64,000 bases of DNA from Odontocerum albicorne (GCA_949825065.1 OX463859.1:10441606-10505605); one strand, 5' to 3'; counted from the first letter of the stretch, positions 1 to 10,492 are shown. Notes: a model not told the origin generated them from the letters alone. Made by a program: numbers and translations.

Positions 1-424
1 AAAATACTCATCTAAAACATTCACTCTTCATTGATATCTTTAAACGGCGATATAAGACATCGGCTTAAAGATTATAATTATCTTAAAATTTTATTTTCGT
101 GCCAGAAAATTATATTTTATTTATTTTGTCACATAAATGAAACATCAATATACTCGTAGTCCTCTCTCCAAGTGAAACGTACCGTACACAATCACATAAT
201 CACATTATGTCAAGCCGGCGCTTGGCATTTACCATAACAATACATGTCACCGGTTTGGAAAGGAGCCTTCCGTGAGAGCACGCGCAGGCCACGCGCATGG
301 GTGTTGACTTCGATTAAGGGAAAATAATTCCATACATACCCCATGTCCATATCATTTACACTGGGTGTGATTATGATATGCTTTCTAAACCTTCTCGCAG
401 ATATGAGCTATCGATTGAACTTAG
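1..424. other. unassigned sequence
   Basis: No gene or repeat recognised. The stretch at about 210-310 is richer in G+C than its surroundings and carries CGCGCAGG/CACGCGCATG-like motifs, but no reading frame of note. Confidence 0.5.
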
Positions 425-560
425 TATTAATAAGGGATATAAAATGGAATTGAAAAACTGATGACTTGAATAGGCAAGATATGATTTGGATATGTAGAAC
501 GGATGAGTATCGAAATACTAAAAAAATGTTTGAAAGACAGTAGAAGGTGTGGTAAGTGAA
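425..560 (+). mobile_element. LINE-C relic
   Basis: A decayed copy of the LINE-C reverse transcriptase C-terminus. The segment around 480-510 (ATTTGGATATGTAGAACG) matches the 'RWFGHVER' coding region seen in better copies at 20.4 and 45.7 kb. No open frame survives. It abuts the LINE-B end that follows. Confidence 0.45.
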
Positions 561-862
561 ATGTATTGTGATGCGTAATGTATACCTATGTAATTGAGTG
601 TCACTGTTTGTAAGGTTGATGAGAATGTGCAACGGGGTTTTATACGAGTATTATCATAAATCCGAAAGAAGTATCGATTTATTTTTTCATGATATACGTC
701 CTCAGTGAGATACAGGCAAAATCCTAGTTTACTTGGGACACGACAAATGAAAGGCAATAAACCCAGATCCATTTAAATTGTGTGCAAATTAAATTACCTG
801 TGTTTTTTTCGCAAATGATATATATTTCTTGTCATGTGTACAAATAAATAAATTGTATAAAT
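560..862 (+). mobile_element. LINE-B 3' end, copy 1
   Basis: About 300 bp aligned by eye to 38,440-38,745, with shorter copies at 46,020-46,155 (plus) and 44,140-44,290 (minus). All copies share the end TTTCTTGTCATGTGTA followed by short A-rich repeats, as expected for a 3' UTR and tail of a non-LTR retrotransposon. No coding part remains. Assignment to a retrotransposon is inferred from the fixed 3' end and variable 5' ends. Confidence 0.6.
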
Positions 863-901
863 TGAGAATAAATAAATTGTATAAATTGATATAAATAAAT
901 T

Positions 902-1825
902 GTGAGGTGCACTTCGGGAACTTTACCAGAATTTCCTGTAAAGGTGGGGGTACATCAAGGATCGGTACTCAGTCCGCTACTGTTCATCTTAGTCATGGAC
1001 TATTTAACTAACCAGGAAATGAACAGTCTCTTAAAGATCCTACTATTTGCCGACGATATCGTATTAATAAGTGAAAAACATGAAGACCTGCAAAATAGTC
1101 TGGAAAGGTGGAGAAGAATCTTGGAGGGCAATGGATTGACACTGAGCAGAAATAAAACAGAATATCTGTACCTACCATTCGAGAACACAAATGCTGTCAC
1201 CCCCGTAATGCAAATGGATGGAGAAACATTACCAAATTGTGACTCCTTTAAGTATCTTGGGTCACTCATCCATAGCGATGGAGGATGTGCAGCAGATGAA
1301 ACACATATAATTAATGTGGGATGGATGAAGTTTAGATTAATGACAGGAGTTCTATGTGATCCGAAAATGCCAGTAAAGTTAAAAGGAAAAGTATACCAAA
1401 CGATTGTCAGACCCGCACTCCTCTATGGCTCCGAATGCTGGACGATGTATAACTCTTACTCTAGGCAACTAGAAACTGCTGAAATTCGCATGCTAAGATG
1501 GTCAGCTGGTGTGTCCCTAAGAGACAAAATAAAAAGCTCACGCATTCGTGGAAGCCTAGGTGTTACAGACATCAACAGTAAGATGGAAGAGAGGCGATTG
1601 AGATGGTATGGGCACGTTGGACTCAGAGCACCCGATCACATTGTGAACCAGGCAATCTCCATGGATCTTCCTCGAATAACAACCAGAGGAAGACCAAAGA
1701 ATTCATGGGTGGTGCAAAAAGATAACCTGATGCAAAGGCACGGCCTGGGGGACGTAGTCCGGGACAGAAGAGCATACAACCTGAGGACGAGGAGAGCTGA
1801 CCCCAACAATCTTCGCAGACAGTGA
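902..1825 (+). pseudogene. RTE-1 reverse transcriptase, C-terminal part
   Basis: An uninterrupted frame of 307 codons that lacks its natural start because the element is 5'-truncated. It holds the RT fingers/palm motif GVHQGSVLSPLLF (about residues 16-28), the catalytic FADD box (49-52), a YLGSL motif, and the conserved C-terminal blocks LLYGSECW and RLRWYGHV of RTE/BovB-like elements. The endonuclease and the N-terminal RT are missing, so it cannot move itself. The lack of stops and the high similarity to the copy at 57 kb suggest a recent insertion. Confidence 0.88.
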
Positions 1826-1851
1826 GTTGGGATGGAGCTAGGGAGAAGAAG
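904..1851 (+). mobile_element. RTE-1 non-LTR retrotransposon, 5'-truncated, with TSD
   Basis: Flanked by a perfect 17-bp target site duplication, TGATATAAATAAATTGT, at 887-903 and 1,852-1,868. The inserted part begins inside the reverse transcriptase and ends at GGGAGAAGAAG, the same end as the second copy at 57,041-57,567. The target lies in a short ATAAATAAATTG-type repeat. Truncation at the 5' end with a TSD is the normal product of target-primed reverse transcription. Confidence 0.9.
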
Positions 1852-2127
1852 TGATATAAATAAATTGTAAAAATTGAGAGACACAGAAGGAACGTGGATA
1901 AGATAAAACAAAAATTATCCTTGATTGTTTTTTTTTTCGCAATCTTGGTATTGTATTATACTTCTGTTGTATGCAGTATAATCTAGAGGGCATAAATCTA
2001 TGTACCAAATTATTATAGTTCAACCAAACCTGACATATTTGTATGTCAAAAATAATTTATGTAGAAAATCAGACTGGGACGCATTAAATATGTTTAAGGC
2101 TTTCGCGGTTCTTCGTATCAGTTGGAT

Positions 2128-2335
2128 AATGTTTTTCGGAGTGTATTACCGTATGGTTTGACTTATGATGTCGACGTTTCGAGAACGTTGCAGTTTTCAC
2201 CTTTAGACTGTAGATCAGCGGTATTCAGTGCATATCCACTTATGGAGAAGTGGACTACGAACAAGTTTTCAAAACTGCAACATTGGCGAAACGTCGGCAT
2301 CATAAGGTAAAACACTACGATAAATTTCATCCAAC
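2128..2335. repeat. inverted-repeat (foldback) element
   Basis: Two diverged arms of about 80 bp face each other. The left arm around 2,128-2,205 reads GTTGGATAATG ... ATGTCGACGTTTCG ... TTGCAGTTTTC. The right arm around 2,263-2,330 is its reverse complement, containing GCGAAACGTCGGCATCAT. The layout (inverted partial copies carrying GCGAAACG) resembles Penelope-like terminal repeats, but no TSD or reverse transcriptase was seen. Confidence 0.55.
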
Positions 2336-2384
2336 TAGGACGCGTTACTTTTACAATATTTAACTTGTATGACGAGATACGTGT

Positions 2385-2500
2385 TTACATAGATGCGGAC
2401 GAAGCGAGAGCTGTGTATGGATTGAAAGGCCATGAGATCTGTCCTTTCTGCATATCCCATAAGAAACATACCATGATGGTATGTTTTAGTTTATTAAGGT
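2385..2500 (+). mobile_element. LINE-C 3' coding end, fragment
   Basis: Translates in pieces to the LINE-C C-terminal block (MDADEARAVYG, then CPFCISH, for the family's CMDVDEAK...CAYP). It is followed by the family's CATGATGGTATG end, as in copies at 45.9 and 50.6 kb. Confidence 0.5.
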
Positions 2501-2561
2501 AGGTAAAGAAATTGAACCACTGTGTCTCCATGTCTATTGATTTCACGCTATTGGTATTTCA

Positions 2562-2924
2562 TCATGACATAAGGGATAGAAGTGAGAGCCGATACCAACA
2601 GGACAAAAAACCTTCTCATAGTGGGGGAAATGAGAACCCTACGCTCCATCGTAGGCAGAACTCTTAGAGATCGGATCAGAAATGAGACGATAAGGTCTGT
2701 CTGTGGTATTGAAGACATAGTGAGGTGGGAAAGAAGCAGAATGCGCTTCTGGAGGGATCATGTGGACCGTATGGAGGATACAAGACTGGCAAAAATCGCT
2801 AAGACTGAAAATCCTAGCAGCAGGAGATTACCAGGAAGGCCACCGAAAAGGTGGAAGGACAGCTGGACATTATCATCCCAGCCAGCCCACCGTCACAAAT
2901 AGGTCATACGACCTAGATCAAGAA
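2562..2924 (+). mobile_element. LINE-G retrotransposon end, with TSD
   Basis: Bounded by a 9-bp duplication GGTATTTCA at 2,553-2,561 and 2,925-2,933. An open frame at 2,582-2,902 gives a reverse transcriptase C-terminus: MRTLRSIVGRTLRDRIRNE, FWRDHVDRM and LPGRPPKRWKDSW. The 3' end is AAGAA, like other RTE-type elements here. The same family is seen at 25,988-26,220. It is a 5'-truncated dead copy. Confidence 0.78.
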
Positions 2925-2933
2925 GGTATTTCA

Positions 2934-3167
2934 GGCCGTATTTCAGATACATATTGTGATAGCTGCCTTCTGAGTGGGGATAATATATGATCTGAGGGTC
3001 TCATGTCGTAACTTCCGGAAAATCTCAATGGACTTTTTTCGATCATGACCAGGAGACTCCGAAGCTATCCTCTGTGGAAAAGTGTATTTACTTGTATACA
3101 TTTATTTATTACAGGCGTATTATGAAATATTTTCAATAGAATGATGCAATTTGTTTGAAATATAATA
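2934..3167. other. unassigned spacer
   Basis: Contains a partial echo of its left flank (GTATTTCAG...CGTATTTCAG) and then A+T-rich sequence up to the mariner left end. No gene seen. Confidence 0.4.
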
Positions 3168-4457
3168 TTAGGTCCCCACACATGAAACCGGCGCTTTGTT
3201 TGGGAGGAACATAAAGTTGATTTTTTTTAATATATTATAATATATTTATTTAATCAAAGTATGTACCATTGCTATCTATGCACTTTTGCCATCTCATAGG
3301 TAGTTCATCGATCCCTTTACTAAAAAAACCATTCGGACGGGAATCAATAAAATCTTTGAAGTCGGTTTGGACTGCCCCATCGGAGTTGAATTTTTTCCCT
3401 TGCAAGAAGTTATCCAAATTTCGAAAAAAATAGTAATCTGTTGGGGCAAGGTCCGGAGAGTACGGTGGATGTCTTAGACATTCCAATTGAAGCTCTTCTA
3501 ATTTGGTAGCCGTCTGTTGTGCAGTGTGTGGTCTAGCGTTATCATGAAGCAGCAGTGGCCTAGAGCGATTAACCAGCCTCGGTTGTTTAGCAGCTAGCTT
3601 TTCCATCATGGTTTGCAGTTGCTGACAATAGACATCTGCCGTAATCGTCTGGCCAGATTTAAGAAAGCTGTAGTGAACGACACCAGCACTAGTCCACCAA
3701 ACGCTCACAAGTAACTTTTTTGAAGTCAATTTTCGCTTGGGGCATGGTTTGGCTGGTTCGGCAGGGTTCAGCCATTGCGATGAGCGCTTCCGATTATCAT
3801 ACAGGATCCACTTTTCATCACAGGTAATGATTCGATTCAAAATCCCTTCATTATTGTGCCGGTTGAGTAATGCAACGCAGCAGTCAACGCGCGTTTGTTG
3901 ATTTGCTTCACTCAATTCGTGAGGTACCCACCTTTCAAGCTTTTTCACCTTCCCAATTTGCTTCAAGTGGATTAAAACAGTTTTATCACTAACACCGCAG
4001 CCTGCAGCTAACTCGGACGTGGTTTGCGATGGATCCGCTTCCACAATAGCCTTCAATTCTTCATTATCAACTTTGGTCTCCGGCCGTCCACGGGGCTGGT
4101 TCTGCAGGTCGAAATTTCCAGAACGAAAACGTTGGAACCAAAAACGCACTGTGTTTTCTTTTGCGGCACCATCGCCATACACATCAGTAATCCTTCGAGC
4201 CGTTTCTGCAGCACTGGTGCCACGGTGGAAGTCGTACTCGTAAATAACGCGATATTTCAAGTTTTCCATTTTGTAAACTGAGTGACGCAAAGAAAAAAAA
4301 CAATTGAGGAAAAAACAAATGAATTATAATTTTCGAAACACAAATACTTGAGTAAATAGCTGTATAAATTTTAATTTGGAATTCCTAACCAAAGAGAAGA
4401 TATTTGAGATCAAAGTTGCCAGTACGCAAAACGCCAATTTCACATGTAAGGACCCAA
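3168..4457 (-). mobile_element. mariner (DD34D) element, apparently complete
   Basis: A 1,290-bp element flanked by TA on both sides (3,166-3,167 and 4,458-4,459), the hallmark of Tc1/mariner insertion. Terminal inverted repeats of about 31 bp begin TTAGGTCC on the left and, reverse-complemented, TTGGGTCC on the right. They differ at 8 positions by eye, all transitions. It carries one full-length transposase gene on the minus strand, and its size and layout are normal for mariner. Confidence 0.93.
3250..4290 (-). CDS. mariner transposase, intact, DD34D
   Basis: A 346-residue protein, full length for the family, that cuts and pastes the element. The N-terminal half holds two helix-turn-helix DNA-binding regions (about residues 10-60 and 75-112). 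The mariner signature WVPHEL lies at 121-126. The catalytic aspartates are visible: D158 in ITCDEKW, D250 in LLHDNARPH and D285 in YSPDLAPTDYYFF, with exactly 34 residues between the last two. The C-terminus RWQKCIDSNGTYFD is typical. The frame opens at 4,290 (MRHSVYKMEN), but the second methionine (residue 8) matches the usual start of cecropia/mori-group mariners (including the human SETMAR transposase domain) and is the likelier start. No stop, frameshift or missing catalytic residue was seen. Confidence 0.95.
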   Translation of the reverse strand: MRHSVYKMENLKYRVIYEYDFHRGTSAAETARRITDVYGDGAAKENTVRFWFQRFRSGNFDLQNQPRGRPETKVDNEELKAIVEADPSQTTSELAAGCGVSDKTVLIHLKQIGKVKKLERWVPHELSEANQQTRVDCCVALLNRHNNEGILNRIITCDEKWILYDNRKRSSQWLNPAEPAKPCPKRKLTSKKLLVSVWWTSAGVVHYSFLKSGQTITADVYCQQLQTMMEKLAAKQPRLVNRSRPLLLHDNARPHTAQQTATKLEELQLECLRHPPYSPDLAPTDYYFFRNLDNFLQGKKFNSDGAVQTDFKDFIDSRPNGFFSKGIDELPMRWQKCIDSNGTYFD

Positions 4458-4489
4458 TATATTCTAATACTTACAGGGTACCATAAAAC

Positions 4490-4866
4490 AATAAATATCG
4501 TATCCTTCCACGTCTTTGTGTGAAACATATTTTAATTTCTAGTCAGTCATATAACGTATTTAATTCCTTATTTTTATTTGCACTCCACCATCCCTTAGTT
4601 TTCCTTTGATTGATGATATCTCACTTTTACTTTTGATGATATCTCACTTTTACTTTTGATGATATCTCACTTTTACTTTTGATGATATCTTACTTTTACT
4701 ATATGTATATTGTTCATAAATTTCACAAAGATGAAGAATTAATTGATTAATTTTTACGACCATGTAACTTCCTCTATTTATTTATGTCTGGTTGGTTGGT
4801 AAAGATCTCCACCTGGCAATAAGCCCACCAGATTATTTTTATAATGAAGTGTCAAATAAATAAATT
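4490..4866 (+). mobile_element. LINE-A 3' end
   Basis: Matches the 3' region downstream of the LINE-A reverse transcriptase copy at 44,950-45,540 (minus), and similar ends at 21,675-22,000 and 38,040-38,310. Shared landmarks are TTCTAGTCAGT, CCTTTGATTGATGATATCTC, GACCATGTAACT and the tail TCTGGTTGGTTGG...GGCAATAAGCCCACCAG, ending in AAATAAATAAA. It is non-coding. Confidence 0.7.
4610..4702. repeat. 23-bp tandem repeat, 4 copies
   Basis: GATGATATCT recurs at 4,612, 4,635, 4,658 and 4,681, a strict 23-bp period. It is an internal expansion of the LINE-A 3' UTR, because the other LINE-A ends have one copy. Confidence 0.9.
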
Positions 4867-4874
4867 ACTAAAGA

Positions 4875-5100
4875 TGACCTCCTTGGCCTAGTCGATGAGA
4901 CGTTTGTCTCTCAGCTCGGAAGTGGCGGGTTCGATTACCGTTGGAACACAGGTTCTTTTGAAAAATTGATTCCAGTCTTATTTTCATTTAAGACCTCTTT
5001 AGCATATTTCTGATTGGTTGGAAGAGATTGCCACGGCAATAAGTCCGCCAAGTTGTACTGTATATAACGGAAGTGTAATACGGTGTAATATAGGCGAAAT
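4875..5100 (+). mobile_element. SINE-1, full length
   Basis: A tRNA-derived SINE. The head has a Pol III box A (TGGCCTAGT, 4,883-4,891) and box B (GGTTCGATTACC, 4,928-4,939). It is followed by a T-rich body (CCAGTCTTATTTTCATTTAAGACC), then the tail GATTGGTTGGAAGAGATTGCC...GGCAATAAGTCCGCCA and TTGTACTGTATATAACGG. The tail is shared with LINE-A, so LINE-A is the likely mobiliser. Other copies or pieces lie at 7.0, 14.3, 27.0, 29.7, 29.9, 37.0, 37.7, 44.6, 52.3, 59.6, 60.0 and 60.2 kb. Confidence 0.82.
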
Positions 5101-6074
5101 CTGCCTAATTCTTGCAGTCAGTGTTGAAGGTTTTTTTCTTTTAGAGCAGAAATTTAGAAATTATATAAAATATATATTTAAACTTCTTTATCAACAATGC
5201 TTTATTTTTACTTCGCCAAAAAATTTGCTTTCAGTATAAAATGTTCTGCTAAATTATGTTTTTTACAAAATACCTGTTTTCTTTATTTGTTCAAATATTT
5301 GATACGTTCGTTTTGTTTCACGTGCATTAATTGAAAATAAATTCATAAAAGTTTAAAATAAAGATTCGCGAACCTTTGATATCACACCCCTGTCTCCATA
5401 GAATGCACTATTATTCATAAAATCAAATCAGTATTAGTTCATCGCCTATATATCACACTAATAGTTAGGCTACTTGCATTTTAACAGAATACCTACCAAT
5501 CAGATTAGAAAAAGAGCTTCTGTATATATTTATTATTGTTCTACTAAAGACAATGCGATTGGTCAAGTTTTGCATAATAGCACTGTTTTTCCATCCAATT
5601 ACATAGGAAATGAACCCTTACAAATATACAAGTTTTGCTTATTTATCAATGATTTTTTTTAAACTATAAGTATAATTTTAACGTAATAGTTTTCGTGGGT
5701 TAGTATTATTTTGTTGATTATTTATAGAAAAAGAATTCAATTCAAATTTGAATATCGAACGAAAATCGAACGTATTAGATCATTAGGAAAGAACTCCATA
5801 GAACTTATTGGTGGACCTAAACTTCGTATTCAATTATCTATACGCTTTGTATGAAACATTGTTGGTGTATTTACGGACCAATTTAGTATTGAATTGGACT
5901 ATTTCGACATATTTATTGAGTATTGTTTAAAAGTATAGAAAAGAAACACTTTGTAAAAAGTACTTATTGAACACATTGGATAAAAAACACTTCAACGTGT
6001 TCATATAGCTCTTTTTATTATTAAACATATCTTGCTATCCAAATAAATATATTTTTAATATAAATCAACGGTTC
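5101..6074. other. unassigned A+T-rich sequence
   Basis: No coding frame, known repeat or strong structure recognised. Confidence 0.5.
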
Positions 6075-6690
6075 TCAAAATACGAGGGTTGATAAAAAAA
6101 TACATTTTTTTTGTAATTTCGCAGGCTGTTTGTTTTTGATTGAGCCCATCTTTTTTCCTCACGTTGTCGATACTGTCTGTGATGTACATTTCAGTTTTCA
6201 GTCATATTGGATTGGCAGTTTGTGTTTGACAGGCAAGTATTAACAACGCATTTTGGCACGTTTGCAATTTTTCCATTTCAAAAAGAATGTTTTTTTCTGA
6301 GGTTTTACGCTCTCTGCATGATACGATCTGAAGAAAACGGTCAGAATTATGGGTAAACAACTCCTGGATTTTGCACCATGGTAATGCACCGGTCCACGCC
6401 TCACTACTAATTCATGATTTTTTTTATCATAACCATTACCGTCGTGATGCCGCAACCACCGTATTCACCAGATATGGTCCCCTGCGACTTATTGTCCTTG
6501 AAGATGCAGAGGACACTGAAAAGGCAACGTTTTGCGACTATAGAGGAGATAAAGACAAAATCGCTGGGTGAGCAACGCTATCCCAAAAAGTGCGTTCCAC
6601 AAATGTTTTGCGGATTGTAAAAAAATGTTGGTAAAAGTATAATTAATTCTATAGGGGCTACTTTGGAGAGGACAGTACGAGTATTAATAT
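6075..6690 (+). mobile_element. mariner-like relic, internally deleted
   Basis: Contains the C-terminal half of a mariner-type transposase split by frameshifts: HHGNAPVHASLLIHDF (about 6,371-6,420), then PQPPYSPDMVPCDLLSLK and RFATIEEIKT up to 6,620. In intact relatives the first block reads HHDN, so the second catalytic Asp is now Gly. The left part (from TACGAGGGTTGATAAAAAA at 6,078) looks like a terminal region, and most of the transposase N-terminus is gone. It differs from the intact element at 3.2 kb (CDL rather than TDY after YSPD), so it is a separate lineage. Confidence 0.72.
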
Positions 6691-6970
6691 TAATTATTAA
6701 ATAAATACTTTTATAAAAAAAATAAATTGTTATCAAATCTAGCATGTGCTGAATTTGAGTAAGAAAAAAGTAGTGATTTGAAAAATATTTAAAAAATTAT
6801 AATAAATAAAGGATACGAATACTTAACGTCATCCCCATTAAACCATATGTTAGCAGAGATAACAAATCTCATATCACAACATGCATCGCTCACTTGTGTT
6901 ACATTTGTAACATATACTTTCCTTACACTCCTTTCTATTTTAAACTTTGCATTCTTCTGTAATGAAAATG

Positions 6971-7180
6971 ATGACTTCCGCAATCTATTGGTAAGACGTT
7001 TGTCTTTTAATACGAAGGTTATGGATATTGATTACGTTGAAGCCCAATTTATTTTAAAAAGGAGTTCCCAGTCTCGTTTCCAATTAAGGTCTTTCTGGTT
7101 GGTCGAAACACATCGCAATATGACAATAGACAAACCAGAATGTAATGTATACAATGAAAGTAAAATGACAACATAAGTGA
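6971..7180 (+). mobile_element. SINE-1, diverged copy
   Basis: Head GATGACTTCC...TTGGTAAGACGTTTGTCTTT, body CCAGTCTCGTTTCCAATTAAGG, tail TTTCTGGTTGGTCGAAA...AATGTATACAATGAAAGT. All SINE-1 landmarks are in order but with many substitutions. It lies inside several spurious frames. Confidence 0.65.
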
Positions 7181-7589
7181 ATACAATACAATATTTTTTA
7201 AACAGTGTGATTAAACACTTGAATGTGAAAATAAAATCTACACAATATGATAAACTTAAGTTATAGTGACACGCATGTTCCCTCACTTTTTTTTCGCATT
7301 TAAGTGTTAAATTATTCGGTTAAAAATCCGAGTTCTACAATACAAAATCAATTTAAAAAAAAAATTAAACTCCTTCATACATTCGTTCGAAATTATATTA
7401 TGTTAGTAAAATATATTTAAACACATATTTTCCCCCTGAGTTTACCATATCACGTTTGATCGGCAAAACGGTTTAAGTTTTTCCGATTCAATAGGTAGGT
7501 AAACGGAATAAAATTAGAACCATAGCCACAATTTTCAATAACATCAATACACATATGTACACACCATCATGGCATTTATCTGGTGGAGT
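7181..7589. other. unassigned A+T-rich sequence
   Basis: Nothing recognised apart from homopolymer-rich DNA. Confidence 0.5.
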
Positions 7590-7965
7590 AGACAGGGAGG
7601 CCTGAGCGCCAGATTATTCTGTCTCGTCACACATCCATACACTTTCACGATTTGTCTAACTTTATACGTTTCCGTATTTTAAAATATCATTCACTTGACC
7701 CTACCATACTTTCCTTGCTCTTCCTCTAACACGTCTTCCATTCAGATTAGGACTATATATTTGATTTGTTAGTCTTTCTTCATTGTTTCGTCCTGCATGC
7801 CCAAACCATCTAAGAGTGCTCTCCTTCATATTATTTAATACATCAGCCTTATGTCTATATTCGTCTATAATCACTTTATTTCATATTCTCTTATACATTG
7901 TCAATTCACATACCTTTTCTCAGTGCATGCATTTTTAAAACATTTATTCGACTCCTTCGTGTATT
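7590..7965 (-). mobile_element. LINE-C relic, reverse strand
   Basis: Read on the minus strand it gives the family landmarks: ATGGTTTGGGCATGCAGGACG (the 'RWFGHA' region near 7,810), GAAAGTATGGTAGGGTCAAG near 7,710, and the 3' GCGCTCAGGCCTCCC region near 7,600. All frames are broken. Confidence 0.65.
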
Positions 7966-9310
7966 TTAATGAGACAAATAAAGTTAGATACTTGAAAGTT
8001 AAATAATTGGAGAAATATTACTTTTGTACTTTGTTCAATATAAAATATAAAAGACATTTATTATACCCTTTTTAAAATTGAAACTATAATCGTGCGAATA
8101 AAACATTAATTATGCACAACATAAATATTGTACGTAGTAATCAATAAATAGAAAATTTAAGTGATTTTTTTCAATGAGGCGGACGCAATTATTTAAAAAT
8201 AATATATAAATCTAGTATTAAAACATTTGAGAGACATTGATATCAAAGAATGTTTGATTTTTAACTGTCCATAAATCTGTGATCACCTCCCCTTTGAAAC
8301 AACAATGGATAATAATGAGCTGCTGGTCAGGGACATGCGGACCGTTAATATTTTTGAAAAACCATGGGTGTATTCTGTCAATTTATTTGGACAGGGGCGC
8401 AGCAATGATTAATTGGCTGTATTGATATTTCTATATATTTATCGGCGACATTTTTTTCTTTGAACTTTGGTATGAGGTGCGATTGTGAATATTATAATAT
8501 TTGTCATCTAGATGGAAAATTAAAATAAGAAAAGAAACACATATTCAGATTCACAAGAAAATATATAATATTTATAATATAAAATACACCAGTTTCACTT
8601 TTTTATTGGAAGGTAAAATTCTAAACATCTATATGTGTATTTAGATAATTTAAAGCACACATTTGTTATATTTACAAATAACTTGTTTACTTTCATAAAG
8701 CAATTTCTTTCAACTGACCAGGTGACAATAACACAGATACATGCCAATTGCTCGGTGAAAGTTAACAACATAATTTCTAAATTGACTAAACATACTTAAA
8801 GCGTTCAAAAACAAGATTATTAAAAATAAAATTTATATGTTATACGAAATTTAAATTAAGTTAGATTTAAGTTGTAATTTCGAAATAAGAACTGTTCTTT
8901 GGTTCTCGAGTAATAAATTTATATATGGTATGGGTATAACATTTGACTAATGTGTGTATCATAGATTACTTTCCCAAAAAAATAAAAAAATAATAAAAAA
9001 ACAATAAACAAAATATTTGCAAGGAGAAGGAATATTAAAAGGACAAGAAAATAGAATTTGTAGAGAAACGTGTTTCGTCGTTACAAAGAGTTGAAATATA
9101 ATTCGTCACTATTAGAAGCACGCCAACGAGGGTTTTCAAGCAAGGTGACAAGTCTTATCTGCTACAACGGGCGGACAAATCTCCCTTACCAGAGCTCAGA
9201 CTGAAATTATGTAACCCGAAATGAAATATGTAATGGTGTACACACACTGCCAGCAAGAAAAAATACAAATGTAGCGTTTTTATCAAATATATTGGACTTA
9301 TATATCTTAT
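7966..9310. other. unassigned A+T-rich sequence
   Basis: About 1.3 kb without a credible reading frame or repeat that I can place. A slightly G+C-richer patch sits at about 8,280-8,400. Confidence 0.45.
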
Positions 9311-9315
9311 GTGTA

Positions 9316-9390
9316 TTTGGACACGATGAATTGATGGGTGATGAACCCCCATCAATTCGTCGTGTCCAAACCACCTTAAAGTGTGTAGAT
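9316..9390. repeat. hairpin made from a LINE-C fragment
   Basis: TTTGGACACGATGAATTGATGG (9,316-9,337) pairs with CCATCAATTCGTCGTGTCCAAA (9,349-9,370), leaving a loop of about 8-11 bases. The right arm continues as GTCCAAACCACCTTAAAGTG, which is the antisense of LINE-C 'LRWFGH'. The structure is therefore an inverted duplication of a LINE-C piece. Confidence 0.7.
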
Positions 9391-9599
9391 TGTTCTGCTG
9401 AATGTTGTAAAATATTACTATTTGTATTTTTATTAATAATTCAAGAAGAGCTATTTAATGAGGAAACTCTCAATATCTATAGTTTAAAAAATTATATTTC
9501 CAATTATTTTTACTTGCATATAGCTAACATTATACTCGTACATTGGCAATTCTTGGCAGGTGTAACTATTCTATATTGAGAATATCAATCGATTGAGAA

Positions 9600-10010
9600 T
9601 ATGAAGAGAATTTAACAGTACCGATATCTTTCGAAACTTACATAATTATCTAATTAGAACCAAATTAGAATATATATCTGCAGTTTGGGCTCTTCATCAG
9701 CTCAACTCTAAAAACAATATAGAACAAATACAAAAAAAATCCTCAGATATCTACGGTACAGAACGAAGGGCGATTACCCAAATATGCTCACCATGTCGAA
9801 CTTCTCACGGTGTGTAACTATAGAGGTCTCGAAATAAGAAGACAATAATCCATTGCGATATTCCTATTTAAGGGTTTTCAAGGTTGCTTTAACTGTCCCG
9901 CGATTCTATAAGCACGAAGTTTATATGTACCTAATAAATATAGCCGTGCAAGGAATCACCCTCTGTTCTACATACCAACTTACAGGACGAATATCATGGC
10001 TAAACACTCA
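9600..10010 (+). pseudogene. CR1/Jockey-type LINE relic
   Basis: Reads RTKLEYISAVWALHQLNS followed by NIEQIQKKSSDIYG, the conserved block after the RT thumb in CR1/Jockey elements (LEY.S.VW..H....IE.IQ). It then decays into stops and frameshifts. There is no 5' or 3' end and no TSD seen. Confidence 0.6.
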
Positions 10011-10176
10011 GGCATGCGTGGTATAAAGATATTGAACTAACTGAATGACACTGTTGATATATTCTCGATATCGTCTAGCAGTATGAGAAGAATCTTGGCT
10101 GATATTCTTCCTAACGAATAAGCTAACGCTAGAAGCAGACCCTCTTTGTGTAACAGGAGAAATCTGTGCAAAGTGT

Positions 10177-10255
10177 AATGTAAATGCATAAATGTTATTG
10201 AAATGTGTAAAAAAAGTTTTTTTACACATTTCAATAACATTTATGCATTTACATT
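10177..10255. repeat. perfect 79-bp palindrome
   Basis: Two 39-nt arms (10,177-10,215 and 10,217-10,255) are exact reverse complements around the single base at 10,216, with an A7-G-T7 centre. It sits about 33 bp left of the LINE-E fragment. Such structures are usually short-lived in genomes, so it is either very young or a library/assembly artefact. Confidence 0.95.
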
Positions 10256-10288
10256 GCAATACTTAAACGCATATTCTTGTATTTTTAG

Positions 10289-10492
10289 TGATGGACATCC
10301 GAAATAATCCAATGGTAACCAAGAGGCATATAGAGGCCCTGAAGAAGACCGAAGGTACGCTGGATAGATGAAATCAGGAAGCATGGCAGCATCACATGGC
10401 ATCAACGAGCAAAGAACCGAACTATTTGGAGTCAACTTGGGAAGACCTTCATCTGGCAGTGGATCGACCCTGGTTGACAATGATGATAACAC
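10289..10492 (+). mobile_element. LINE-E 3' end, copy 1
   Basis: Nearly the same sequence as 62,221-62,435. It translates (with the family frame) to RRRPKVRWIDEIRKHGS, ITWHQRAKNRTIWSQLG and WQWIDPG, the standard C-terminus of RTE/Jockey-like reverse transcriptases. 5'-truncated, dead. Confidence 0.75.

Noticed and set aside
3250..4290. Short plus-strand frames at 4,019-4,281
   Set aside because: Antisense shadows of the mariner transposase.
9316..9390. Rho-independent terminator or structured RNA
   Set aside because: The hairpin consists of duplicated antisense LINE-C coding sequence, and the window is not bacterial.
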